Below, piece by piece: positions 55,548 to 63,919 of a stretch of 64,000 nt of DNA (its first letter is position 1; the number at the start of each line of letters is the position of its first letter). The position numbers and the translations under genes are program-made. The notes below the pieces were generated by a model. That model worked only from the letters and a program-made list of their open reading frames with translations. It searched no databases and had not been told where the DNA came from. The stretch is from NCBI RefSeq assembly GCF_030681155.1, contig NZ_JAUXXE010000019.1, positions 1-64,000 of the forward strand, in the 5' to 3' direction. Source of the stretch: Phenylobacterium sp. GTDB taxonomy: Bacteria; Pseudomonadota; Alphaproteobacteria; Caulobacterales; Caulobacteraceae.

Positions 55548-56812
55548 GCCTGGAAGCCCGACAGATCGGGCACCCGGCCATTCCAGCCAGACACCCGTTC
55601 GAAGGCCGCCGCCAGGGCGACCACCGAGGCTTCGTCCTGCGCGCCGCCCATGATCTGTAAGCCGGCCGGCATGCCGTCGCCCGTCAGTCCGCACGGCACG
55701 CTGGCGGCCGGCAAGTCGAGATAGTTGCCGGCGCGGGTGAGGCTGGAGAGCGGCGACACGGTCTCATCGACGCTCGCTATTGGCGGCGCCTCGATCGGCG
55801 CGGTCGGACAGATCAACGCCGAATAATCCGAGAGCCAGCCCTGGAACTCGGCTTGATCTTCAACCTGGCGACGGCCCGCCTCGTCCAGTTGGGCGTCAGT
55901 GATACCGCGGCCGACCTGGAAGCGGCTGACGATCCAAGGATCCATCCGGTCGGCATGGGCCTCGATCCAGGCGCCCCGCAGCCGCCAGCCCTCGGCGGCC
56001 ATCAGCACGCCATTGGGTTCGAAATAGGCCGAGAGCGGGCGCGGCGGCGTGGTCGTGACGACATCGACATCCGCCGCGCGCAGCCCCTCCAGCGCCAGCA
56101 GGTAGAGGCGGGCGATCTCCGGCTCAAGATCGGCGATGTCGCCGGAGGCCAAGGCGGCGACCCGCCAGCCGCGCACGTCACACTTCAGGGCGGCCTCGGC
56201 GTCGAACGTCCCGCGCCCGGCATCAGCCGCGTCTGGCCGGGAGATGATCTCCAGAACTCGGGCCGCGTCGGCGACGCTGCGCGCCAGGGTTCCGAGCGTG
56301 TCGAGACTCGGGGCCAGATCGTGGACGCCGCGCAACGAAACGAGGCCCCTCCCCGGCTTCAGCCCAACCACGCCGCAAGCCGCCGCGGGAATGCGGACAG
56401 ACCCGCCGGTGTCAGTGCCCAGGGCAACGTCGCAGAGCCCGGCCGCCACGGCGACCGCCGAGCCGCTGGACGACCCGCCTGGCGCGCGGTGCACCTCGGC
56501 GTCCCAAGGATTCCAGGGCCCCCCCACCGCGCGGTTCGTGCCCCAGCCGCCATAGGCCAGCTCAACGGTCTGGGTCTTGCCGACCGCGGCCCATCCAGCT
56601 TCCAGCAACCGCTCCACGCCAGCCGCATGGCGCGCCGGGGATGGATCGAGCGGCAAACGCCCGCCGCCGCCGGTCGGTACGCCGGCGAAGTCGATCATGT
56701 CCTTGATGGCGAAGGTCGGCCCGTCGCCGGCGGCCGGCTCGAAGACCTGGGTGAAGGCGTTCAGCTTCCCGCCGAAACGGTCGATGCGTTCCTTCGCCTG
56801 CGTCGGGGTCAC
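55544..56812 (-). CDS. Amidase (amidase-signature family)
   Basis: A 422-aa amidase-signature enzyme. The Ser-cisSer-Lys triad is in AIKDMIDFAGVPT (Lys), RAPGGSSSGSAVAVAAGL (cis-Ser) and LGTDTGGSVRIPAAACG (nucleophile Ser). The best start is a GTG at 56812 overlapping the upstream gene's stop as GTGA, with GGAG nine bases before; the resulting N-terminus (TPTQAKERIDRFGGKLNAFTQV) looks like other amidases. The track's 56872 start lies 64 bases inside the upstream gene. Together with the amidohydrolase before it, this suggests linked cleavage of N-acyl or amide compounds. Confidence 0.9.
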   Translation of the reverse strand: MTPTQAKERIDRFGGKLNAFTQVFEPAAGDGPTFAIKDMIDFAGVPTGGGGRLPLDPSPARHAAGVERLLEAGWAAVGKTQTVELAYGGWGTNRAVGGPWNPWDAEVHRAPGGSSSGSAVAVAAGLCDVALGTDTGGSVRIPAAACGVVGLKPGRGLVSLRGVHDLAPSLDTLGTLARSVADAARVLEIISRPDAADAGRGTFDAEAALKCDVRGWRVAALASGDIADLEPEIARLYLLALEGLRAADVDVVTTTPPRPLSAYFEPNGVLMAAEGWRLRGAWIEAHADRMDPWIVSRFQVGRGITDAQLDEAGRRQVEDQAEFQGWLSDYSALICPTAPIEAPPIASVDETVSPLSSLTRAGNYLDLPAASVPCGLTGDGMPAGLQIMGGAQDEASVVALAAAFERVSGWNGRVPDLSGFQA

Positions 56813-58542
56813 CAGGCCCAGCTCCAATCCTTGGCGGTGGGCTTGCAGCCGCCGCCCGCCCAGCCCTTCCAAGCCCGGCCGCGCACGGCTTGGCCGGCGG
56901 CGACGCCGGTGGGCTCTCCATCGGCCAGCACCAGCTTGCCGTTGACCAGCACATGGCTGACCCCGGTCGCGAACTGCTGGGGTCTCTCGTAGGTGCCGTG
57001 GTCGCCGATAGTCTTGGGGTCAAACACCACCACGTCGGCGTGATAACCGACCTTCAGCAGGCCGCGATCTGTCAAACCCAGGTTCTGGGCGGGAAAGGCC
57101 GACAGTCTGCGCACCGCATCGGCCAGGGTGGTCGTCTTTTCCTCACGCACATATTTTCCCAGCACCCGGGCGAAGTTGCCGTAGGCGCGCGGATGGGTGC
57201 TGGATTTCAGGAAGACCCCTTCAGGGGCCTGGGCCGAGGCGTCCGAGCCGAAACTCATCCACGGCAGCGCGGTCTGGCGGGCGACATTTTCCTCCGACAT
57301 CAGGAAGTAGACGACCTGCACGCGGCTGCCGTCCTCGATCACCAGGTCGATGGCCGCGTCCTCCGGCGACACCCCGCGGGCCTTGGCGACCTCGGCGAGC
57401 GTCTTGCCGGTCAGCCCCTTGAGCGCCGGGTTCTTGAAGCCGACCAGCAGCGTCCCCTCGGCCCCTGCGTGACGATAGAGGTTCTCGAAGGACGGCTTTT
57501 CCTGGCGCATCTCGGCGATGACCTTGGCGCGCGTGGCCGGATCCTTAATCTGGGCGATCCACTGCTCCACCCCGCCCGCCTGCACCCAGGGCGGCATGGC
57601 CGCGTCCAAGCCCGTCGAGCCGGCCGTATAGCTGTACATGTCGGCGGTGATCCGCTGGCCCTTGGCGCGTGCCGCCTCGATACGGGCGATGGCAGGGTCC
57701 AGCTTGTCCCAATTGGCCCGGCCGGCCTGCTTCAGGTGGTAGATCTCGGCCGGCGCGCCAGAAGCCCGGGAGATTTCGATCAGCTCGTCGATGGCTTCCA
57801 GCAGCCGGTCGGCTTCCGAGCGCATGTGACTGATATAGATGCCGCCGCAACGCCCCGCCTCGGTGGCCAAGGCGGTTAGCTCCGGCGTCTCGGCGTAGCT
57901 CGCTGGGGCGTAGATCAACGACGACCCGACCCCAAGCGCCCCGTCCTCCATGGCGTCGACCACTAGTTTTCGCATCGCCAGCAGTTGCTCAGGGCTGGGA
58001 TCGACGTCGCCCTCGCCCAGCACATGTTCACGAACCGTCGCCGCGCCAATGAACGAGGCGACATTCACGGCGATCCCACGCTTTTCCAGCCAGGTCAGAT
58101 ACTCATCCAGCGTCGTCCACTCGATCGGGTACTTTATGTCCCCCATCCGCTGGGTTTCCAGGCGCTTCATCTCGGGGCTCAGCGGCCCCATCGACGTCCC
58201 CTCGCCCATCACCTCAAGCGTCACGCCCTGCTTCAGGTCCGACAGCCCGCGACCATCGGCGATCAAGCTGTCGGTGGCCCAGGACAGCATGTTGATGAAG
58301 CCGGGCGAAACCGCCTTGCCGCCGGCGTCGATCGTCTTGCGGGCGCTCTCCGGAGCTTTCGGGCCCACATAGGCGATGCGGCCTTCGGCCACTGCGACGT
58401 CCCCCTTGAACGGCGCGCCGCCAGATCCGTCATAGATCTGGGCGTTGCGGATCAGGACATCATAGGCCGGAGGCGATGCGGCGATGCTGGCGGTGGACGC
58501 CAGCAGAGCGGCGGTCAGGGCGATGGCGACAGGTCTGTACAT
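56809..58542 (-). CDS. Exported amidohydrolase, D-aminoacylase-like, N-terminal metal motif missing
   Basis: A 577-aa exported protein of the N-acyl-D-amino-acid deacylase family. A signal peptide (VAIALTAALLASTASIAA) precedes the amidohydrolase fold: DVLIRNAQIYDGSG, GGKAVSPGFINMLSWATDS, LKQGVTLEVMGEGTSMGPL, GIYISHMRSEADRLLEAIDELIEI, AEIYHLKQAG and SFGSDASAQAPEG. The usual HTHxD after GFID is replaced by NMLSW and the Cys of the VVGNCG-type motif is absent, while the later His, His and Asp remain. It is therefore either a variant metal site or a non-deacylase. The ATG at 58542 is used; the track's GTG lies six bases upstream. It is translationally coupled to the amidase. Confidence 0.87.
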   Translation of the reverse strand: MYRPVAIALTAALLASTASIAASPPAYDVLIRNAQIYDGSGGAPFKGDVAVAEGRIAYVGPKAPESARKTIDAGGKAVSPGFINMLSWATDSLIADGRGLSDLKQGVTLEVMGEGTSMGPLSPEMKRLETQRMGDIKYPIEWTTLDEYLTWLEKRGIAVNVASFIGAATVREHVLGEGDVDPSPEQLLAMRKLVVDAMEDGALGVGSSLIYAPASYAETPELTALATEAGRCGGIYISHMRSEADRLLEAIDELIEISRASGAPAEIYHLKQAGRANWDKLDPAIARIEAARAKGQRITADMYSYTAGSTGLDAAMPPWVQAGGVEQWIAQIKDPATRAKVIAEMRQEKPSFENLYRHAGAEGTLLVGFKNPALKGLTGKTLAEVAKARGVSPEDAAIDLVIEDGSRVQVVYFLMSEENVARQTALPWMSFGSDASAQAPEGVFLKSSTHPRAYGNFARVLGKYVREEKTTTLADAVRRLSAFPAQNLGLTDRGLLKVGYHADVVVFDPKTIGDHGTYERPQQFATGVSHVLVNGKLVLADGEPTGVAAGQAVRGRAWKGWAGGGCKPTAKDWSWAW

Positions 58543-58600
58543 GACCACATGTGAAGCGAGATTCTATCTGCTGTCAGGCCAGAGATTTTTGGGAACGACA

Positions 58601-58626
58601 GGAACCGCGCCGATGGGCTTCTCGTT
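58601..58626 (+). promoter_or_regulatory. Distal EcfG/SigT-type promoter
   Basis: GGAAC (58601-58605) and CGTT (58623-58626) are separated by exactly 17 bases, the layout of general-stress sigma factor EcfG (SigT in Caulobacter). Transcription would start near 58633, about 240 bases before the CBS gene. Confidence 0.55.
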
Positions 58627-58793
58627 TACTCACTGATCGACGAGTGAAAATCGGAGATCACGCCCGATCAAGAGCCAGAAATGGAAAATGATCGGACAAG
58701 AAACCCGGCGGAGCCTCCCACAATCTTGGTGAGACCGTCGGGCTTCGCTGTGTCTGGCTCCCAGATTCCCCCAGTGAAATGTGAAGAAAAGTC

Positions 58794-58819
58794 GGAACGC
58801 GACCTTTCCTGCACTCGTT
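58794..58819 (+). promoter_or_regulatory. Proximal EcfG/SigT-type promoter of the CBS gene
   Basis: GGAAC (58794-58798) and CGTT (58816-58819) are again separated by 17 bases. Transcription would start near 58826, giving a leader of about 47 bases with AGGAG before the ATG at 58873. This is well placed to drive the CBS-domain gene under stress. Confidence 0.75.
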
Positions 58820-58872
58820 TCGACTGCATGCCGGCCATGTCGGCCGCCCATTTCCCAACAGGAGTCTTCGCC

Positions 58873-59310
58873 ATGAGAGTAAGCGATTGCATGCCGCGCG
58901 ACGTCAGGATGGCCAATCCGAACGAAACCCTGCGCGACGCGGCCCAGCTCATGGCGGAACTAGACGCCGGGGTGCTGCCGGTCAGCGACGGCGACCGGCT
59001 GGTGGGCATGATCACCGACCGCGACATCTGCATACGGGCGGTCGCTCAGGGCAAGGGGCCGGACACCAAGGTCAGCGACATCATGAGCCGCGAGGTCCGC
59101 TATTGCTTCGATGACGAGGAAAGCGACGCGGTGCTGCGCAATATGGGCGACATTCAGGTCCGCCGCCTGCCGGTGCTTAACCGCGAGAAGCGCCTGATCG
59201 GCATCGTCTCGCTCGCGGACCTAGCCTCGATCGGCCAAACGGCCCGCGCCGGCGAGGCCTTGGGCGGCATTGTGCGGCCCGGCGGAGAGCACTCGCAGTC
59301 CATTCACTGA
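58873..59310 (+). CDS. Tandem CBS-domain protein, probable stress-regulon member
   Basis: A 145-aa protein of two CBS domains (MRVSDCMPRDVRMANPNETLRDAAQLM...DRLVGMITDRDICIR and KVSDIMSREVRYCFDDEESDAVLRNMGDIQVRRLPVLNREKRLIGIVSLADLA). Such pairs bind adenosine nucleotides such as AMP or ATP, or ppGpp-like ligands, and control partner proteins. I use the ATG at 58873 with AGGAG upstream; the track's 58681 start is rejected. Two EcfG-type promoters upstream suggest expression in the general stress response. It converges on spoT. Confidence 0.92.
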   Translation: MRVSDCMPRDVRMANPNETLRDAAQLMAELDAGVLPVSDGDRLVGMITDRDICIRAVAQGKGPDTKVSDIMSREVRYCFDDEESDAVLRNMGDIQVRRLPVLNREKRLIGIVSLADLASIGQTARAGEALGGIVRPGGEHSQSIH

Positions 59311-59335
59311 GGCAAAACTGGGCACCAAGGTCACG

Positions 59336-59356
59336 GCGGGCGCCGAGCGCGCCCGC
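59336..59356. terminator. Hairpin between CBS gene and spoT
   Basis: GCGGGCGC (59336-59343) pairs with GCGCCCGC (59349-59356) around CGAGC in the convergent gap. The right arm reaches the first base of the spoT stop codon. With no T-run, it may be a bidirectional roadblock or a simple GC-rich stem. Confidence 0.45.
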
Positions 59357-61524
59357 TAACCCTTGGCGCGGTCGACCGTCTCGATGCTGGGATTGGCGCG
59401 CAGGGCCGCGGCGATATGGGTGAGGTGCTTGGCGTCCTTCACCTCGACATCGAAATCCACGTCGAAGAAATCCGACTGGCGGCGGTGCATGCGCAGATTG
59501 ACGATATTGCCGCCCGCCTCGCCGATCACCGTGCAGGCCTGACCCAGCACTCCAGGCGCGTTCTTGATGGTGGCGCTCAATTTCGACAGGGTGACCGTGT
59601 TGCGCTCAGCCTCGGGCGTCCACTGCAGGTCGCGCCAGAGTTCCTCGCGATCCTCGAAGTCGGCCAAGGTGGCGCAGTCGATGGTGTGGATGGTCAGGCC
59701 CGTGCCGTCGGGCTCAAGAATGCCAACGATGCGGTCACCGGGGACCGGCGTGCAGCACGTCCCGAAGTTCAGCGAGACGCCAGGGGTCAGCCCGCCGCCG
59801 CGCACATAGAGCCTGGCGCCCTTGCCGCCCTCGATCCGCCGCGTGGCGGTGGCCGCATCGCGGTCGGCTGCGTTGAGGCCGGGGAAAATGACATCGAGCA
59901 CCTGGGTCGGCGAGATCCGTCCGCGGCCAACCGCCTCGAAGAGATCGTCCTCCGTGGCGACCGCGAAGCGCTCCAGCGATGGCTTGAGCAAGACATCCTT
60001 GCGCGCCTTGCCGGCCCGCTCGAAAGTCTGATCGACCGTCGCGCGGCCAAGCCGAAGGAACTCTTCCTTCTCCGTCTGGCGGATATGGCGACGGATCGCC
60101 GAACGCGCCCGCCCCGTCACCGTCAGGGAGCGCCAATCGGGCGGCACGACAGGCTTGGTCCCACGGATGACCTCGACAACGTCGCCGTTCTGAAGAGCCG
60201 TCCGTAAGGGCTTGAGTTCGCCGTTGATTTTTACGCCGATGCAGGTGTCCCCGACATCGGTGTGAACCGCATATGCGAAGTCCAGCGGCATGCCGCCGCG
60301 CGGCAGGCTGACCAGCTTGCCCTTGGGCGTGAAGACGAACACCTGATCGAGATACATCTCGAGCTTGGCGTGCTCGACCAGTTCCTCGACATCCCCGCCG
60401 TGCTCCAGCACCTGGACCAGGTGGCGCAAATTGACCAGCGGGTCGCGGCCGCCCTCGGCGGCCTGGGCCTCGGCGTCGAAGCCGTAGGACTTGTCTTTGT
60501 AGCGCCAGTGGGCGGCGACCCCGTCCTCGGCGATCCGGTCCATGGTCTCAGTGCGGATCTGCATCTCGATCCGCATCCCGCGCGGACCGACCACGGTGGT
60601 GTGGATCGAGCGGTAGTTGTTCCGCTTGGGCGTGGAAATGTAGTCCTTGAACCGCTCCGGCACGCTGGGCCAGGCGCGATGGATGACGCCCAGGGCCTGG
60701 TAGCAATCAGCCTCGGTGTCGACGATCACCCGGAAAGCGAAGATGTCGGACAACTGGGAGAAGCCGATCGATTTGCGCTGCAGCTTGCGCCAGATCGAAT
60801 AGGGGTTCTTTTCACGGCCGAAGACACGGGCCGACAGGCCGGCCGCCTCGAGACGGCTGGCGATTTCACCCGACACCACGGCCACCGCCCCGCCCTGCTC
60901 GACGCGCAGGGCTTCCAATCGGCGACCAATCGCATCGCGCGCCACTGGGTTCAGGTGCTCGAAGGCGAGCTCCTCGAGCTCCGAACAGATCCGATGACAG
61001 CCGATCGACCGCGCCAGCGGGGCGTAGATGTCTAGGGTTTCGCGGGCGATCCGCTCCCGCTTGGCGGGGCTCTTGATGTAGTGGAGCGTCCGCATGTTGT
61101 GCAGACGGTCGGCCAGCTTGACCATCAGGACGCGCACGTCCTTGGAGATGGCCAGGATGAACTTGCGAAGGTTCTCGGCCTGCTTGGTGTGTTCGCTGTT
61201 GAGCTCGAGCTTGGTGAGCTTGGTCACGCCCTCAACCAGCTCGGTGATCTCGGCGCCGAACAGGCCGCGGATATCCTCCGGCGTAACCGGCGTATCCTCG
61301 ATCACGTCATGCAGCAAAGCCGTGACGATGGTGGCGGTGTCCAACCGATAGTCGGTCAGGATGCCCGCCACCTCGATGGGGTGCGCGAAATAGGGGTCGC
61401 CCGAAGCGCGCTTCTGACTGCCGTGCATACGCATGGCGTAGACATAGGCGCGGTTCAGGATCGCTTCGTCGGCGGTGGGGTCGTACGAGCGGACCTTTTC
61501 GATCAGCTCGTACTGACGAAGCAT
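59356..61524 (-). CDS. spoT: Bifunctional (p)ppGpp synthetase/hydrolase (RelA/SpoT)
   Basis: A 722-aa long RSH enzyme that makes and degrades (p)ppGpp. The HD hydrolase domain has HGSQKRASGDPYFAHPIEVAG and TALLHDVIEDT. The synthetase domain contains RFKDYISTPKRNNYRSIHTTV: RFKD, not the EFDD-type of RelA, marks a bifunctional enzyme, and the G-loop Tyr is present. Then come TGS (FVFTPKGKLVSLPRGGMPLDFAYAVHTDVG), a helical/zinc-finger region (NFGTCCTPVPGDRIVGIL) and a C-terminal ACT domain. It is 89 bases downstream of rpoZ. In Caulobacter relatives the single RSH responds to starvation. Confidence 0.96.
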   Translation of the reverse strand: MLRQYELIEKVRSYDPTADEAILNRAYVYAMRMHGSQKRASGDPYFAHPIEVAGILTDYRLDTATIVTALLHDVIEDTPVTPEDIRGLFGAEITELVEGVTKLTKLELNSEHTKQAENLRKFILAISKDVRVLMVKLADRLHNMRTLHYIKSPAKRERIARETLDIYAPLARSIGCHRICSELEELAFEHLNPVARDAIGRRLEALRVEQGGAVAVVSGEIASRLEAAGLSARVFGREKNPYSIWRKLQRKSIGFSQLSDIFAFRVIVDTEADCYQALGVIHRAWPSVPERFKDYISTPKRNNYRSIHTTVVGPRGMRIEMQIRTETMDRIAEDGVAAHWRYKDKSYGFDAEAQAAEGGRDPLVNLRHLVQVLEHGGDVEELVEHAKLEMYLDQVFVFTPKGKLVSLPRGGMPLDFAYAVHTDVGDTCIGVKINGELKPLRTALQNGDVVEVIRGTKPVVPPDWRSLTVTGRARSAIRRHIRQTEKEEFLRLGRATVDQTFERAGKARKDVLLKPSLERFAVATEDDLFEAVGRGRISPTQVLDVIFPGLNAADRDAATATRRIEGGKGARLYVRGGGLTPGVSLNFGTCCTPVPGDRIVGILEPDGTGLTIHTIDCATLADFEDREELWRDLQWTPEAERNTVTLSKLSATIKNAPGVLGQACTVIGEAGGNIVNLRMHRRQSDFFDVDFDVEVKDAKHLTHIAAALRANPSIETVDRAKG

Positions 61525-61613
61525 CTTCGGACGCTTGACGACCGGCGCGTCCGTTTTTTCGGCGGGGGGTTGGGTCGCCGCCGTTAAGGTGAGAGGTTCT
61601 GGGCCTTCTAGGC

Positions 61614-61973
61614 TCAGTACCGCTCCTCCTGGCCACCGTCGCGGTCGCTTTGCAGGGCGCGAACCAGTTCCAGCTCACTCATCTGCATGTGGGTCGGGTC
61701 GGCCAGCAGGGCGAGGGTTTCGGCCTCTTCCTCGGCTTCCGAGCGTTCGTCAACGCGTTGCAGGGTCCCGATCAGGTTCTCCCGCAGCTCGTCGGCGTCC
61801 ACCACGTCGTCGGCGATTTCACGCAGCGAGACGACGGGGTTCTTGTCGTTGTCGCGATCGACCAGGAGCGGAGCGCCGGCGGAAATGGCGCGGGCGCGAT
61901 GGGCCGCCAGCAGCACGAGGCTGAAGCGGTTGGGGACCTTCTCGACGCAATCTTCGACGGTGACGCGGGCCAT
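61614..61973 (-). CDS. rpoZ: RNA polymerase omega subunit
   Basis: A 119-aa omega subunit that helps RNA polymerase assembly and forms part of ppGpp binding site 1. The core is [58 protein letters not shown], including the N-terminal MARVT of E. coli omega. The C-terminal 45 residues are an acidic extension ([16 protein letters not shown]) longer than in E. coli. It precedes spoT, the classical arrangement. Confidence 0.95.
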   Translation of the reverse strand: MARVTVEDCVEKVPNRFSLVLLAAHRARAISAGAPLLVDRDNDKNPVVSLREIADDVVDADELRENLIGTLQRVDERSEAEEEAETLALLADPTHMQMSELELVRALQSDRDGGQEERY

Positions 61974-62003
61974 GGAATCCTCAGAGGGGCGGTAGAACCG
62001 AAC

Positions 62004-62032
62004 AAAATAGAGGCTTTGCGCTCATTGTGCAA
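62004..62032 (-). promoter_or_regulatory. Predicted rpoZ-spoT promoter
   Basis: Minus strand TTGCAC (62032-62027), 17 bases, TATTTT (62009-62004). Both hexamers are four of six or better against sigma-70. Transcription would begin about 25 bases before the rpoZ ATG at 61973. Confidence 0.42.
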
Positions 62033-62057
62033 CGCCGCAACGCGGTGTTTTCGGCGT

Positions 62058-62696
62058 TCAGATGCCGCAGAGCCCGGCCTCATGCAGGATGTCGCGCGGG
62101 GTTTCGAACACTGCGCTGGGCCGTTGGGCGCGCAGGATCTCGGGCGTGGCGTAGCCCCAAGTGACCGCCCCGGTGGCCAGATGCGCCTTGCGGGCGGCCT
62201 CGATGTCCCGCACTTCGTCGCCGACGCAGAGCACGTCGGCTTCCTCCACGCCGGCCTTGCGGATCACCGCCCGGAACTTCGGCGCCTTGCCAAACACCGA
62301 CGCGCCACAGCCATAGTACGAAATCAGCCCGGCCAGTTCAGCGCCAAGCACCGCGCGCACCGTGGCCTCCGAGTTCGAACTGACGACCGCGATCTTCACC
62401 CCGCCGGACGACAAGCGGCGCAACATGACCTCGACATCCGGGAAGAGCTTCAGCTCCGGCGCGGCCTCGGCGGCCAACTGGCGGAAATGAGCGGCGATGA
62501 ACGGCATCTTCCACGCGGGCACGCCCAGGCGCCGGATAATCTCGCGGTTCGGCTGACCGCGCAGCTCGGCCATCTCGGCCACATCGATCTGCCGGAAGCC
62601 ATATCGCTTGGCCACGCCGTTGAGGACGCGCCCAAACCAGAGCGCGCTGTCGGCCAGCGTACCGTCGAAATCGAAGATCAGGAGGCGATAGCCCAC
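62058..62696 (-). CDS. HAD-family hydrolase (phosphoglycolate phosphatase-like)
   Basis: A 212-aa HAD-superfamily phosphatase. Motif I is IFDFDGTLADSALWF, motif II is VVSSNSEATV, the motif III Lys is in FGKAPKFRAV and motif IV is CVGDEVRDIEAARKAHL. The helical cap lies between motifs I and II, as in Gph and PGMB-like enzymes. The start is a GTG at 62696. The substrate is unknown; phosphoglycolate or a sugar phosphate is plausible. It is upstream of rpoZ on the same strand. Confidence 0.9.
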   Translation of the reverse strand: MGYRLLIFDFDGTLADSALWFGRVLNGVAKRYGFRQIDVAEMAELRGQPNREIIRRLGVPAWKMPFIAAHFRQLAAEAAPELKLFPDVEVMLRRLSSGGVKIAVVSSNSEATVRAVLGAELAGLISYYGCGASVFGKAPKFRAVIRKAGVEEADVLCVGDEVRDIEAARKAHLATGAVTWGYATPEILRAQRPSAVFETPRDILHEAGLCGI

Positions 62697-62767
62697 GGAG
62701 GGAAACCTGCACCGATGATGGGGCGCGGGGGCTATACCCGCCCGGGCATGCAGTCAACGCAGCTCGC

Positions 62768-63280
62768 CTAATTTGACGCACCCACCGGTGTGGCGTCGCG
62801 CCCGACGCTGGCGGTGGCCGCCAGCTCCTGCGCGGTGCGCCCCAGGACCGGATGGCGCCACCTAGGGGTGATCTCGGCCAAAGGCCCCATGACAAACAGC
62901 CGTTCATGGGCTCGCGGATGCGGCAGGGTCAGGGCCGGGTCGTCCGACACCACGCGGCCATAGGCGATCAGGTCAAGGTCGAGCGTCCGCGATGCGTTGC
63001 GCGCGCCCCTCGCCCGCCCGAACCGCGCCTCGATCGTGAACAATGTTTGGATTAGGTCTTGCGGCGAAAGCTGAGCCTCGACAAGCACAACGCCGTTGCG
63101 ATACTCCTGAGCATTCGGGTCGGGCCAGGCGGCGGAGCGCCACCAGGACGACCTCAAAAGAATGGGCAATCCCGCCTCCGCGAGACCAGCGAGCGCCGCC
63201 TCCAGAAGGGCTTCGGACGAACCAAAGTCGCCGGCCATATTGCCGCCAAGGGCGACGATGACCGCCTCGTCCGTATTCAT
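62768..63280 (-). CDS. folK: 2-amino-4-hydroxy-6-hydroxymethyldihydropteridine pyrophosphokinase
   Basis: A 170-aa HPPK of the folate pathway. It starts MNTDEAVIVALGGNMAGDF and has WPDPNAQEYRNGVVLV and the signature RGARNASRTLDLDLIAYGRVV followed by LPHPRAHERLFVMGPLAEI, whose Asp residues bind magnesium. The track frame runs on to 63709 antisense to the NYN gene; I take the ATG at 63280. Only 33 bases separate it from the divergent NYN start. Folate partners folB and folP are not in the window. Confidence 0.93.
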   Translation of the reverse strand: MNTDEAVIVALGGNMAGDFGSSEALLEAALAGLAEAGLPILLRSSWWRSAAWPDPNAQEYRNGVVLVEAQLSPQDLIQTLFTIEARFGRARGARNASRTLDLDLIAYGRVVSDDPALTLPHPRAHERLFVMGPLAEITPRWRHPVLGRTAQELAATASVGRDATPVGASN

Positions 63281-63313
63281 GCCCAACGCCCTATTTCCAG
63301 GATCTTCGCACCC

Positions 63314-63919
63314 ATGACCTTCTACCCCACCGACAGGCTCGCGCTCTTCATCGACGGGGCGAACCTGTATTCGGCCGCCAAGGGTCTGGGCTTCGATATA
63401 GACTATCGCAAGCTGCTGGAAGAGTTCCGCAAGCGTGGCGTGCTGGTGCGGGCCTATTACTACACCGCCCTCGTCGAGGATCAGGAATATTCGCCGATCC
63501 GTCCGCTGGTGGACTGGTTGGATTACAATGGCTTCCGGCTCGTGACCAAGCCCGCTCGCGAATACACCGACGCCCAGGGGCGCAAGCGCTGGCGCGGCGA
63601 CATGGATGTCGAGATCGCGGTCGACATGCTGGAGATGGCGGCGCACGCCGATCACCTGGTGCTGTTCTCCGGCGACGGCGACTTCCGGGTGCTGGTCGAG
63701 GCCGTGCAACGGCGCGGCGCCCGGGTGACCGTGGTCTCCACTGTCAAATCACAACCCCCGATGGCGTCGGATGATCTGCGCCGCCAAGCTGACAGCTTCG
63801 TGGACCTGGCCGACCTGGCCGACATCATTGGCCGGCCCTCGCGTCTGCCGCGCTTCATCCAGGAAAGCCGGGTCGCCCGCGACAGCGACGCCGATCACGA
63901 CGTCGACGCCGAGGCCTGA
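63314..63919 (+). CDS. NYN-domain (LabA/DUF88) protein
   Basis: A 201-aa NYN-domain protein of the PIN-like nuclease superfamily. The acidic residues expected for metal binding are in RLALFIDGANLYSAAKGLG, RWRGDMDVEIAVDMLEMA and HLVLFSGDGDFRVLVEAVQRRGARVTVVS, so an active RNase is possible. The start is the ATG at 63314 (MTFYPTDRL); the track adds 85 residues antisense to folK. The last base overlaps the start of the uracil-DNA glycosylase gene (TGATG). Its target is unknown. Confidence 0.9.
   Translation: MTFYPTDRLALFIDGANLYSAAKGLGFDIDYRKLLEEFRKRGVLVRAYYYTALVEDQEYSPIRPLVDWLDYNGFRLVTKPAREYTDAQGRKRWRGDMDVEIAVDMLEMAAHADHLVLFSGDGDFRVLVEAVQRRGARVTVVSTVKSQPPMASDDLRRQADSFVDLADLADIIGRPSRLPRFIQESRVARDSDADHDVDAEA

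Larger units (their letters stand above)
58543..58872. other. Intergenic region between amidohydrolase and CBS gene
   Basis: This 330-base stretch has no gene I accept; the ORF track extends the CBS frame back to 58681, but the start at 58873 has the ribosome-binding site and a promoter lies inside the extension. The region contains two perfect GGAAC-N17-CGTT promoters on the plus strand, listed separately. Confidence 0.7.

Noticed and set aside
58681-58872. N-terminal extension of the CBS-domain protein
   Set aside because: The extension has no CBS similarity, and a promoter and ribosome-binding site lie within it, just before the ATG at 58873.
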